A stretch of 64,000 nucleotides of DNA from the NCBI RefSeq assembly GCF_017498565.1, contig NZ_CP071794.1:2904001-2968000 (forward strand). Reading direction: 5' to 3'. Positions within the stretch are counted from its first letter, which is position 1. Every line of letters begins with the position of its first letter. Shown piece by piece: positions 23,935 to 32,211 of the stretch. The stretch comes from Parasphingorhabdus cellanae (GTDB lineage Bacteria; Pseudomonadota; Alphaproteobacteria; Sphingomonadales; Sphingomonadaceae). The position numbers were made by a program, and so were the translations under genes. The notes under the pieces were generated by a model, which saw only the letters and a program-made list of their open reading frames with translations, ran no database searches and was not told the origin of the DNA.

Positions 23935-25085
23935 TGTCGGCATCTCAGTTCTTTATAACCGTTTTTCCCACGGCAGAGGTTCAAGCTCTGCAATGGTGGT
24001 TTGTAGTAGATGGTCGACTGGAAGCAGAAGGCTGTGACGTTGACCCATTATTGGCCTCTGGGCTTAAGCTGCCATCTGTTGAGAACCAGCCGATTGTCCA
24101 TATAGCTTTAATGCCTTCCGCGCTCGGCATTGTTCGCTGGCACGAACCGCTGGATGATCTTACCGAACAACAGGTATTGGCGGCAGCATGTCTTGCGGCC
24201 CAAGAAAACAGCCTAGATGTGGAAAATCTGCATATCGCTGGGGTTTTGGATAAATCGGGGCAAGCAGCAACAGTTTCTGTTGGCAAAGACGTGATGGCCA
24301 GTGGCTTGCTGCATCTGAAAGCCATCGGTATTGATCCAGATGCGATTATTCCTTTAGGCTGGCTGGTGTCGCCGCAAGAAAACGAATGTGTCGAAGCGGA
24401 TTTCGGTTTTGAAAAGGTTTTGCGCGGCGAGCATATCATTGCACCCGACGAGCCGTCATTGCGGGCACATTTGATCGGTGACAGCAAAGTCGCTGTCCTT
24501 TCAAAAGCCTCAGTGGAACAGGCATTGATAGATGCTGGGATAGAAGCTGGGATAGATGCTGGCGATCACAACGCACTGAACTTGCGTTCAGGAGCATTTG
24601 CCAAAAAAGTCGCCAGATACATGACCGCCCAACAGAAACGGACATTGGGTTGGTTAGCCGCTGCAGTCGTTATAGTTTCATTGCTGGTTCCGGTGGTGCA
24701 GCTATTGAAATATCATTGGGCCGCTAGCGAGGCAAAAGCCGCTGCTCTGGCCATTGCAGAACCGGTTATCGGGCCCGTTGATACCATCGAAGCAGCGGAC
24801 AAACGGTTAGCCGACCGCTTGATAAGTGAAAATCGCGGAAATATTGCTTTTTCCGTTCCTGCATCAGCCTTATTTTCTGCGCTTCAACAAAGCCCGGCCG
24901 TATCGATCGATCGGATCAGTTATCGCAAGGATGGAACGGTTTCAGCTACTCTGTCGGGTGTCAGAAATGAAGAAATAAACCCAGTGCTTATAGCCATCCA
25001 AGAATCCGGCTTTGTGATAACGGCTAATCCGCGTCAGGATGCGACTGGATCGGCCAAGGCGGACGTTACGGTAAGGGCCCCATGA
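23934..25085 (+). CDS. gspL: type II secretion system protein GspL
   Basis: Inner-membrane platform protein that recruits GspE. From ATG 23934 it has 383 aa; a TTG at 23904 is an alternative. The N-terminal cytoplasmic actin-like domain (about residues 1-225) ends in the family motif NLRSGAFAKK. One transmembrane helix (TLGWLAAAVVIVSLLVPVVQ, about 238-257) and a periplasmic ferredoxin-like domain follow. A small in-frame duplication, DAGIEAGIDAG, lies just before the NLRSG motif. It overlaps gspM by ATGA (25082-25085). The gene normally follows gspK but here comes straight after gspG. Confidence 0.88.
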   Translation: MSASQFFITVFPTAEVQALQWWFVVDGRLEAEGCDVDPLLASGLKLPSVENQPIVHIALMPSALGIVRWHEPLDDLTEQQVLAAACLAAQENSLDVENLHIAGVLDKSGQAATVSVGKDVMASGLLHLKAIGIDPDAIIPLGWLVSPQENECVEADFGFEKVLRGEHIIAPDEPSLRAHLIGDSKVAVLSKASVEQALIDAGIEAGIDAGDHNALNLRSGAFAKKVARYMTAQQKRTLGWLAAAVVIVSLLVPVVQLLKYHWAASEAKAAALAIAEPVIGPVDTIEAADKRLADRLISENRGNIAFSVPASALFSALQQSPAVSIDRISYRKDGTVSATLSGVRNEEINPVLIAIQESGFVITANPRQDATGSAKADVTVRAP

Positions 25086-25573
25086 TGACAGCGATCAAGG
25101 ACTGGTTTCAGGCGCTCAGCCAACGGGAAAAAATATTGATTGGCGTAATGGGTTTTCTTGTTGCGCTCGTGGTCGGATATTATGCAATTGTGGCGCCGTT
25201 TATCAATGCTTATGTCTCAGCCGAAAAAAGCTATGTAGATGCTGTTGACAGTCAAGCGAGGATTGAGGCGAAGGTTAACGCTTTGACAGCACCTGCTGAT
25301 AAGACAGTGACGCCGGTTACAGGTCCATTGGATGTTTTTATTAGCCAGAATGCCGGGGAAACCGGCTTTGCGGTCGGGCGGCTTGATCCGCAGACAAATG
25401 GAACCATTAGGTTGGCCATTGATTCTGCCAAACCTACTGCGTTATTTGGCTGGTTGGCATCGCTAGAAGGTCGCGGTATTTCCGTTGAAGAACTCTCGGT
25501 TAACCCCGGTGCAAACGACACTGTTGTCGCAACAATGCTGCTACGATCTGTAAAACCTGAGGTAGGCGACTAG
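25082..25573 (+). CDS. gspM: type II secretion system protein GspM
   Basis: Bitopic inner-membrane protein (163 aa) that partners GspL. The short cytoplasmic N-terminus has the family pattern WFQALSQREKILIGVM, then one transmembrane helix (about residues 19-39), and a periplasmic ferredoxin-like domain. It overlaps gspL by four bases and is the last gsp gene; gspN and gspO are not here. Its stop TAG (25571-25573) overlaps the stop of the convergent desaturase gene (CTAG), so there is no room for a terminator between them. Confidence 0.88.
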   Translation: MMTAIKDWFQALSQREKILIGVMGFLVALVVGYYAIVAPFINAYVSAEKSYVDAVDSQARIEAKVNALTAPADKTVTPVTGPLDVFISQNAGETGFAVGRLDPQTNGTIRLAIDSAKPTALFGWLASLEGRGISVEELSVNPGANDTVVATMLLRSVKPEVGD

Positions 25574-26655
25574 CCGGCGTCGGCAGTTGCCTTCGTTTCA
25601 GCGGTCTTTTTCCCGTCAGCGAACATAAGGCCGCCATCATCCTCCGACATAGCCTCTGGACTTTGGACGTTCAGTTTCTTCTTCTGTACCCAATTGCCGT
25701 CGGAATCGCGGACATATTTAGGTGCGCGCTGGACGTTCCAAACCAGGCCCATTTTTTCCCAGAGCGATATTATATAGCCGTTTACATCGACTTCCCACCA
25801 CATCAGGCCAGCATAGGCAGAGCGCGGATGCTGGTGATGGTTGTTGTGCCAACCGTCGCCAAAGGTCATCCACGCCATGAACCAATTATTGCGTGACCCG
25901 TCTTTGGTCTTGAATCGCTGTGAGCCAAAGACATGGCCGATGCTGTTTACACCCATGACGAAATTGAGGAAGAAGAAATTCCGGAAAAAACCGCCAATCA
26001 GGATCGTGCCAATAATATGTTCCGGCCCGCCAAAGGCCAGCGCCCATAGCGCGGGAAAGATGATGCTGGAGAAAACGGCGATGGACCAACGGTGGCGGTG
26101 GCACCAAAGAACCTGCGGATCATCGATCAGGCCCTTGCCATAGACATTCATATCCGATGTCGTGTTGTCGAACAGCCATCCGAAATGAGCAATGCCAAGG
26201 CCTTTCCATTTCGACATTTTCTTGCCGTGACCGTCGATATACGGGCTATGCAAGTCGCCGACTCGGTCAGAAAAAGCGTGATGACGACGGTGATCTGCAG
26301 CCCATTTCAGCACTGAAGCCTGACAGGCCATTTGCGCCATAATACCGATTGCGAGGCGCATTTTCGGTCCTGCTTCAAAAGCGCGATGCGTGTAAAAACG
26401 GTGATAGCCAATGCCCACGCCCATATTAATCAGGATATAGCCAAACAGAAAAGCAGACCATTCGACCCAACCAGTCGCATGGGTTAGCGTCCAATAAAGC
26501 GCGCCGAGCGAACCGATCACCATGGATGATAACAAAATGCCATATTCAATGCGCTTTGCCCGGGCCGCCGGGCCGCCGATGATCACACCATGTTGTGGGT
26601 GGGCCTCTGTAGGTTCAAACTCGCCCGGTTGGATGTCGCGAAATGCCGTCGCCAT
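25570..26655 (-). CDS. acyl-CoA/fatty-acid desaturase
   Basis: Membrane di-iron fatty-acid desaturase (361 aa), probably introducing a cis double bond (delta-9 type) into acyl chains of membrane lipids. The three histidine boxes are complete: HRFYTHR (about residue 85), DHRRHHAFSD (about 120) and GDGWHNNHHQHP (about 265). Hydrophobic pairs lie around residues 37-78 and 165-215. The C-terminus has a charged extension rich in Glu, Lys and Ala. It converges on gspM with overlapping stop codons, and is divergent from a small secreted protein gene across an intergenic region with a 17-bp dyad. Confidence 0.93.
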   Translation of the reverse strand: MATAFRDIQPGEFEPTEAHPQHGVIIGGPAARAKRIEYGILLSSMVIGSLGALYWTLTHATGWVEWSAFLFGYILINMGVGIGYHRFYTHRAFEAGPKMRLAIGIMAQMACQASVLKWAADHRRHHAFSDRVGDLHSPYIDGHGKKMSKWKGLGIAHFGWLFDNTTSDMNVYGKGLIDDPQVLWCHRHRWSIAVFSSIIFPALWALAFGGPEHIIGTILIGGFFRNFFFLNFVMGVNSIGHVFGSQRFKTKDGSRNNWFMAWMTFGDGWHNNHHQHPRSAYAGLMWWEVDVNGYIISLWEKMGLVWNVQRAPKYVRDSDGNWVQKKKLNVQSPEAMSEDDGGLMFADGKKTAETKATADAG

Positions 26656-26753
26656 CGTAATATGCCCCTGTTGCTATTTACATCAATGAAATTAACGGTT
26701 TTGGGCAAAGATTACAATTCTCTTAACTATTATCCGAACCGAAATGGTGCGAG

Positions 26754-26770
26754 TTGACCGAACCGGTCAA
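26754..26770. promoter_or_regulatory. 17-bp dyad TTGACCG-AAC-CGGTCAA, possible operator
   Basis: A perfect inverted repeat with 7-bp arms and a 3-base spacer lies 99 bases upstream of the desaturase start and 153 bases upstream of the small secreted protein gene. The size and position fit a transcription-factor site in a divergent promoter region. No regulator gene is adjacent. Confidence 0.4.
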
Positions 26771-26922
26771 AGATTCCTTTGGAATCAGGTCAATACCACT
26801 GTCGCAGCTGTGGCCTTATCGCATCAACAATACCGTTCGCCTGAGGATTTGCCTTGTTCATGAAGCGGAAAGCGCTTTTCGTTCGTTCTGTAGCGGTCGA
26901 AATATCGATAAGGAGAATGAAC

Positions 26923-27261
26923 ATGAAGATTCGCAATATGATATTAACCGCCACTGGCGCGACGATGATTATTCTACCGGCCGTCGGAGCCGCGGCGCAT
27001 CCGTCCCATCGCGGTGAGCACGAAGAAATTCTGACCCAACCGATTGCTGACGTACAAAATAACTACTGGTTTGACTATGTCGCCGATATTCGGGAGGCGG
27101 AGCACGAGTTGCAAAAAGACCTCGCCCGGGCAACGGATGAAGAAGATCGCCGGGATGCGAGGGAAGAATATCGCAACGAAATCGCTGATGCGAACAAAGA
27201 CTATAAGAAAGAAATGCGAGAAAAAGGCTATCGCGTCGGCCGCGTGACGGTTGGTCAGTAA
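26923..27261 (+). CDS. small secreted charged protein of unknown function
   Basis: Protein of 112 aa. AAGGAGA (26910-26916) gives the best spacing to ATG 26923 (MKIRNMILT...). The signal peptide ends near VGAAAHP, followed by a His-rich start to the mature region (HPSHRGEHEE). The rest is strongly charged and predicted helical: DIREAEHELQKDLARATDEED, then Arg/Glu/Lys-rich sequence to the end. It resembles small periplasmic stress proteins only in composition; I do not recognise a family. A symmetrical hairpin at 27293-27327 follows. Confidence 0.72.
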   Translation: MKIRNMILTATGATMIILPAVGAAAHPSHRGEHEEILTQPIADVQNNYWFDYVADIREAEHELQKDLARATDEEDRRDAREEYRNEIADANKDYKKEMREKGYRVGRVTVGQ

Positions 27262-27292
27262 CCGTCCCAATCATATGGCTATAATCTAGATA

Positions 27293-27327
27293 AGTCGCCC
27301 AATGCAGAATGGAGGCATTGGGCGACT
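27293..27327. terminator. 13-bp hairpin between convergent genes
   Basis: AGTCGCCCAATGC (27293-27305) and GCATTGGGCGACT (27315-27327) are exact reverse complements around 9 bases, placed between the small secreted protein gene and the M13 peptidase gene that converge here. There is no proper T-run on either side, so it may be a bidirectional terminator or an mRNA 3'-end stabiliser. Confidence 0.6.
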
Positions 27328-27384
27328 ATCGTTAAGTATTTTCTGATGCGATGCCCAAATCTTAGGTCCACATAATTGGTTTGC

Positions 27385-29553
27385 TCACCACGGACGCACC
27401 CGGTCCTCCGGCGGGATATAAAGGCTATCTGTATCTTGGACCCCGAATGCCTCATACCAGGCATCCAAGTTACGAACGATGCCGTTCACGCGGTATTCGG
27501 CTGGCGAATGTGGATCGCGAGAAAGCTGTTTGCGCGTAATTTCTTCACGAACTTTGAACCGATAGACTTGTGCCCATGCCATGAAGAAGCGCTGATCCCC
27601 AGTATAGCCATCTAGAACCGGCGCCTCTTTGCCGTTCAACGATTTCCTATAGGCGCGATAGGCCAGCGCTACACCCCCGAGATCGGCCAGGTTTTCGCCC
27701 AAGGTCAGCTGGCCATTCACGCAAGTAGCGCCGTTATCAAAAGGACAATAGCGGTCAAATTGTTCGGCTAGGCGTTCGCCGACTGCCTGAAATGCCTTCT
27801 GGTCGCCTTCCGACCACCAGTTTCGCAACATGCCTTTGGCATCATATCGCGCGCCTTCGTCATCAAAAGCGTGGCTGATTTCATGACCAATAATTCCCCC
27901 GATTGAGCCATAATTTACCGCAGCATCAGCGCTGGCATTAAAAAATGGCGGTTGCAAAATCGCCGCCGGGAAAACGATCTCATTGAAAGCAGTGGCGTAA
28001 TAGGCACCAACCCGTTGCGGGGGATAAAACCATATGTTGCGGTCGACCGGTTGACCTAGTCGGGCAGGGTTTTCTGCCCATGAAAACTGCTTGATCGCAA
28101 CAGCATTATCCAGAGCGTCATTGGATATCGTAACGCCATCATAATTTTTGAAAGTTTCAGGATATCCGATTTTCAAATTTAACGTTGCTAGCTTGCGCAG
28201 TGCCTCTGCACGCGTGGTCTCTTCCATCCAGCCAACATTATTCAGGCTGTCTTCCATAGCGCTGGTAATATTATTGACCATTGATAGAACATATTGTTTG
28301 CGTTTCTTCGGGAAATGGCGGGCGACATAGATTTCACCAATGGCATCGCCAAAAGCCTTGTTGACGGCTACTGCAGCGCGTTGCTCTCTGGATGATCGCT
28401 CGGTTTGACCGCTCAGCTTTGTACCGAAGAAAGCGAATACGGCATCATCAATCTCGCTCGGCAATAGGGCTGCATGATCGATCAGAAAATGTGTGGCAAG
28501 ATAGGCTTTCCAGGTTTCGAGATCAGTCTGGTTGACTATCGCGATAACCGCGGGATAGCCGCGTTGGAGATTTTCGATTTGTGCATTTGAATAATTAAGC
28601 CTGTCCATTTCTGCCTCGGTCGGCGGTATTTCCGCGACAAGCACATTATCAGCCGCCTCTAAACCAGCCGACTTTGCGAAAGCATCTATAGGAAAGTCCG
28701 CCATCAACGCCTGAAATTCAAGCCAGCTCAACTTGTTATATGTCAGGTCGGGATTGCGTTTCAATGTCGGGACCCAATCTGCTCTGGCAATGGCGGTTTC
28801 TAATTTCAGAATATCAGCCGCCGCCGTCTGCGGGTCGTCATGGCCAATTTTTGTGAGCAGGAACGCCAACAGTTCAACATAGCTGGAACGAATGTTCCGG
28901 GACGCTTCGTCCAGGCTCAGATACTGATCCCGATTAGACAATTGCATGCCGCCTATCGACGTAAACATGATGTTTGTTTCCGGGGCTTTCCAGTCTATAA
29001 AAACACCAACATCAAAAGGGCTGGCAAAATGTGGTTGCCCGAATATCGCCGCCAATCCTTCAGCCGTTTCAATAGCCGCGATTTGATCGAGATACTTTTT
29101 TGCAGGATTGAGGCCTTTCGCGTCGATAGCGGCGCTATCGCGATAGCTGCGATAAAATTTTGAAATTTTGCCTTCTTTGCTATTTGAAGGCGCCTTTGAG
29201 GCAGCAAGATCAGAGATAATATATTCAACTTGCTTTCGCGCTTTTTCCGCCGCAATTGAACCGGCACCATAGCGGGTTCGGTCGTCCGGTAGTTTGAAAG
29301 TCGAGAGCCAGCCATCGTTGACATAGCGGTAAAAATCGTCGCCAGGACGGATGTTGTCGTTGATATGAGACGTATCAATGCCCCATTCTCCCCAATAATC
29401 AGGAGAGAGGGTTGCAATCTCCCTAGCCTGTATATTGACTGAACTCATGGATGGGGGTGTTACACCGTCACCAGCACAGCCTGCCATGAAAAATATCATG
29501 GAAAAGGTAAGCGTAATGGGTGCAAAATTTGTCTTTGCGCGCACCGATATCAT
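27385..29553 (-). CDS. M13 family zinc metallopeptidase (neprilysin/PepO-like), lipoprotein
   Basis: Neprilysin-type endopeptidase of 722 aa. The signal peptide ends in a lipobox (MAGC, Cys26), so it is a lipid-anchored envelope enzyme. The zinc site HEISH is at residues 557-561 (GHEISHAFDDEG), the third ligand region ENLADLGG is present, and the C-terminus ends with RVRPW, the usual M13 ending. The N-terminal M13 domain starts with the common WGIDTSHINDNIRPGDDFYRYVNDGWL pattern. Length is a little above the usual 670. It stands alone between a bidirectional hairpin and a 169-base gap. Start ATG 29553; a GTG three codons later has better ribosome-binding spacing. Confidence 0.94.
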   Translation of the reverse strand: MISVRAKTNFAPITLTFSMIFFMAGCAGDGVTPPSMSSVNIQAREIATLSPDYWGEWGIDTSHINDNIRPGDDFYRYVNDGWLSTFKLPDDRTRYGAGSIAAEKARKQVEYIISDLAASKAPSNSKEGKISKFYRSYRDSAAIDAKGLNPAKKYLDQIAAIETAEGLAAIFGQPHFASPFDVGVFIDWKAPETNIMFTSIGGMQLSNRDQYLSLDEASRNIRSSYVELLAFLLTKIGHDDPQTAAADILKLETAIARADWVPTLKRNPDLTYNKLSWLEFQALMADFPIDAFAKSAGLEAADNVLVAEIPPTEAEMDRLNYSNAQIENLQRGYPAVIAIVNQTDLETWKAYLATHFLIDHAALLPSEIDDAVFAFFGTKLSGQTERSSREQRAAVAVNKAFGDAIGEIYVARHFPKKRKQYVLSMVNNITSAMEDSLNNVGWMEETTRAEALRKLATLNLKIGYPETFKNYDGVTISNDALDNAVAIKQFSWAENPARLGQPVDRNIWFYPPQRVGAYYATAFNEIVFPAAILQPPFFNASADAAVNYGSIGGIIGHEISHAFDDEGARYDAKGMLRNWWSEGDQKAFQAVGERLAEQFDRYCPFDNGATCVNGQLTLGENLADLGGVALAYRAYRKSLNGKEAPVLDGYTGDQRFFMAWAQVYRFKVREEITRKQLSRDPHSPAEYRVNGIVRNLDAWYEAFGVQDTDSLYIPPEDRVRPW

Positions 29554-29722
29554 CCTTTGATCGGGATATGGTTTTATCTAAGAACCATAAAATGTAATGA
29601 AGTGTCACATAGATATTTCGAGCGCCGTAAGTCAACTGCGTCCCAATCGGTTTTGATCATCATTGCGCGAGAACGGTCAAAGCCCTGAGCCTATTTTGGA
29701 CGAAGGTATATCGCCTTATCCA

Positions 29723-30475
29723 TCAATCATCATTGATGTTTCGGCGGGATGTCTCGCTGCGGGGAGATCGCATTGCTGGACGAGCCCTTGTGGCCTGACG
29801 TGGCGCTGAACGAGCTGCTGGCCGTGTTTGCTGGCCTCGCTGCTGTGTAGCCGCTGGCCGAGTGCGGCGTTCGGAACGGACGCCATTGCCTTGACGGTTG
29901 CCGCGTCGTGCTTGTCTGGCTTCGCCTCTGCGCTGACCGCGGATAGCGCCATCTCGCAACGCGGCACGGCCGGTGGTAGCACGATTACCACTATTTCTTT
30001 CGGCGCGTCTTTCCGCCCTTCGCTCCCGCCGCTCGGCCCGTTGTTCCGGAGTCAGGTTGCGTATGCGTTCACGGCGTTCGGCGCGCTGTTCGGGGGTTAG
30101 GTTGCGGCCACCTCTACCTATTCCATCATAGCCGCCACGACGGGAACCAAATTTTGCACGTTGGCGTGCCCAATGGTAACGATGATGGCGTTTCATCGCA
30201 TAGCGTGAACCGCGCCGATCAAAAATATAGATGCCGTAACCGGGATAGTAAAAACTGTCATACCAGCCGCCGCCAAATCCGATATTGGCATAGCCATAAC
30301 CATTGTCGCAGGCATAATAGTCATCAAAGGGTGCATAAGGGTCGCAGGCATAGCCGGCGCCATTGACATAGCCGTCGCCATAGGAACCGCCGCCATAGGC
30401 ACAGGCGCTGAGGCCAAGCATTGCGCCGCCGAGCAATATTGGTTTAACGAACTGCTGGATCCCGGACTGTGTCAT
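29723..30475 (-). CDS. Arg-rich lipoprotein with NLTPEQRAERRER repeats
   Basis: Protein of 250 aa; ATG 30475 has GAGGGGG at good spacing. The signal ends in lipobox LSAC (Cys25). The next 90 residues are Gly/Tyr/Asp-rich (tandem CDPYAPFDDYYACDNGYGYAN and FYYPGYGIYIFD), like YXWGXW-type envelope proteins. The C-terminal half is extremely Arg-rich, with two tandem copies of NLTPEQRAERRER and a disordered Arg/Gln/Pro tail. The combination is unlike ordinary lipoproteins; binding to acidic polymers (nucleic acid, LPS or teichoic-like polymers) is a guess. The function is unknown. Confidence 0.75.
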   Translation of the reverse strand: MTQSGIQQFVKPILLGGAMLGLSACAYGGGSYGDGYVNGAGYACDPYAPFDDYYACDNGYGYANIGFGGGWYDSFYYPGYGIYIFDRRGSRYAMKRHHRYHWARQRAKFGSRRGGYDGIGRGGRNLTPEQRAERRERIRNLTPEQRAERRERRAERRAERNSGNRATTGRAALRDGAIRGQRRGEARQARRGNRQGNGVRSERRTRPAATQQRGQQTRPAARSAPRQATRARPAMRSPRSETSRRNINDD

Positions 30476-30693
30476 GTTCATCCCCCTCATTGGATCGATC
30501 ATGCGATATCAAGCACTACCGATCGGATATTCTCTCTTCTAAACTGGCTCGGCATGGCGAGTCTGATTTCATTTCCTGTTGCCCTATTATGTAACATTGA
30601 TGGATTGAATTGGAAATGAACGCAGATGCTTGCTGACATTAATGAAAGTAGCTATTACAAGGGTACACCCTAAGCATTTCAGGAGCTTTCACA

Positions 30694-32088
30694 TTGGCAA
30701 GCGCAGCACAAGCCCACGGATATCCCTATACCGAAACTGCAAACCCGCATTGGATTAAGCCGCCCGGTAAAGAAGCGCTGGCCCATATTCCGGGTGAAGA
30801 TGGTCTGCCGATCATTGGCTCTACCCTGAAAATCATCAAGGATCCGATTGGCTTTGGCCGGCAAATGTTTGAAAAATATGGCTCTGTCTACCGGACTTAT
30901 AATTTTGGTAAAGACAATGTGACACTACTTGGCGCGGATGCCACCGAACTCGTAATGTTCAACAAGGACAAGATTTTCTCTAGCGAGCAAGGTTGGGGAC
31001 CGGTGCTCAACAATCTCTTTCCACGCGGGCTGATGCTAATGGATTTTGAGCGCCACCGGGCGGACCGCAAGGCGCTGTCGGTCGCGTTCAAGCCAGGGCC
31101 AATGAAACATCACTGCACCGTCCTGAATGAAGGTATATCTGAACGTGTGGCAGAATGGAGTGGGACCAGCTTCGAATTTTATCCGGCCATCAAGTCGCTT
31201 TCCCTTGATACGGCCGCCAGCGCTATACTTGGTATTCCCTGGGGACCCGAAGCGGACAAGATTAACAAGGCGTTTGTAGACGAGGTGCAGGCCTCTGTCG
31301 GGGTTGCCCGCAAACCGATTCCATTCACAAAAATGTGGCGCGGTGTGAAAGCGCGGGAATATCTGCTCAGTTATTTCACTCCCCAAGTGAAAGAGCGGCG
31401 CGAAAAGGGCGGCGAAGATATATTCACGCAAATTTGTCTTGCGACCCATGAAGATGGCAGTCTTCTTACTGAAGACGAAGTCGTCGATCACATGAACTTC
31501 CTGATGATGGCGGCGCATGATACGATCACCTCTTCGGCGACCAGCATGACCTATTTGCTCGCCAAGCATCCCGAATGGCAGGATAAGCTGCGCGAGGAAT
31601 GTCTCTCTGTGGCACCGGCTGGTCAGCCGCTGGCCTATGAAGATCTCGGCAAGTTGGAGCTGACCGAAATGGCGTTCAAAGAATCGCTAAGATTGATCCC
31701 ACCGGTTCCGAGCATTCCGCGCCGAGCGATCAAGGAATTTACCTTCCGCAACTATACCATACCCGCAGGGACAAATATTGGCATTAGCCCTCAATTTGTC
31801 CACAAGATGGAAAAGCACTGGCCGAACCCCACTAAATTTAATCCGATGCGTTTCACGCCTGAAAATAGCGCTGGGCGCCACAAATATGCCTGGGTTCCCT
31901 TTGGCGGCGGCGCGCATATGTGTCTGGGCCTGCATTTTGCTTATATGCAGATCAAAATCCTGATGCATGCGATGCTGACACAAAACCGGGTCGTGCTCAG
32001 CGGCGGACCGGATTATGAACCGGATTGGCAGGTCTTCCCGATCCCGCAACCCAGAGATGGTTTGCCGGTGCGACTAGAAGCACTATGA
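30694..32088 (+). CDS. cytochrome P450
   Basis: Haem monooxygenase of 464 aa, soluble, in the CYP26/CYP51/CYP120-like clan by its N-terminal LPIIGSTLKIIKDP and RALSVAFKPGPM style; substrate unknown but likely a lipid, terpenoid or sterol-like compound. The haem loop is FGGGAHMCLG with Cys410, the ExxR is ESLR, and the I-helix is MMAAHDTITSS, where the usual AGxDT glycine is replaced (AAHDT). TTG 30694 is the start, because AGGAG (30681-30685) is 8 bases ahead. No ferredoxin or reductase gene is adjacent, so redox partners must come from elsewhere. Confidence 0.93.
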   Translation: MASAAQAHGYPYTETANPHWIKPPGKEALAHIPGEDGLPIIGSTLKIIKDPIGFGRQMFEKYGSVYRTYNFGKDNVTLLGADATELVMFNKDKIFSSEQGWGPVLNNLFPRGLMLMDFERHRADRKALSVAFKPGPMKHHCTVLNEGISERVAEWSGTSFEFYPAIKSLSLDTAASAILGIPWGPEADKINKAFVDEVQASVGVARKPIPFTKMWRGVKAREYLLSYFTPQVKERREKGGEDIFTQICLATHEDGSLLTEDEVVDHMNFLMMAAHDTITSSATSMTYLLAKHPEWQDKLREECLSVAPAGQPLAYEDLGKLELTEMAFKESLRLIPPVPSIPRRAIKEFTFRNYTIPAGTNIGISPQFVHKMEKHWPNPTKFNPMRFTPENSAGRHKYAWVPFGGGAHMCLGLHFAYMQIKILMHAMLTQNRVVLSGGPDYEPDWQVFPIPQPRDGLPVRLEAL

Positions 32089-32211
32089 TTGCTGAAAAAA
32101 ACAGGTAAAATGCTCCGGCTAGCTATGGTCTGACGAGATTATGGCGTAGCGCACCGGGTTATCGTTCGCTTCATCGCAATTGCGTGCTTTTTTTACGTCC
32201 TGGGTGCGCAG

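Noticed and set aside
23781..25085. Frameshift joining the 31-codon ORF to gspL
   Set aside because: gspL is complete with its own domain start and in-frame ATG; the short ORF has no GspL similarity.
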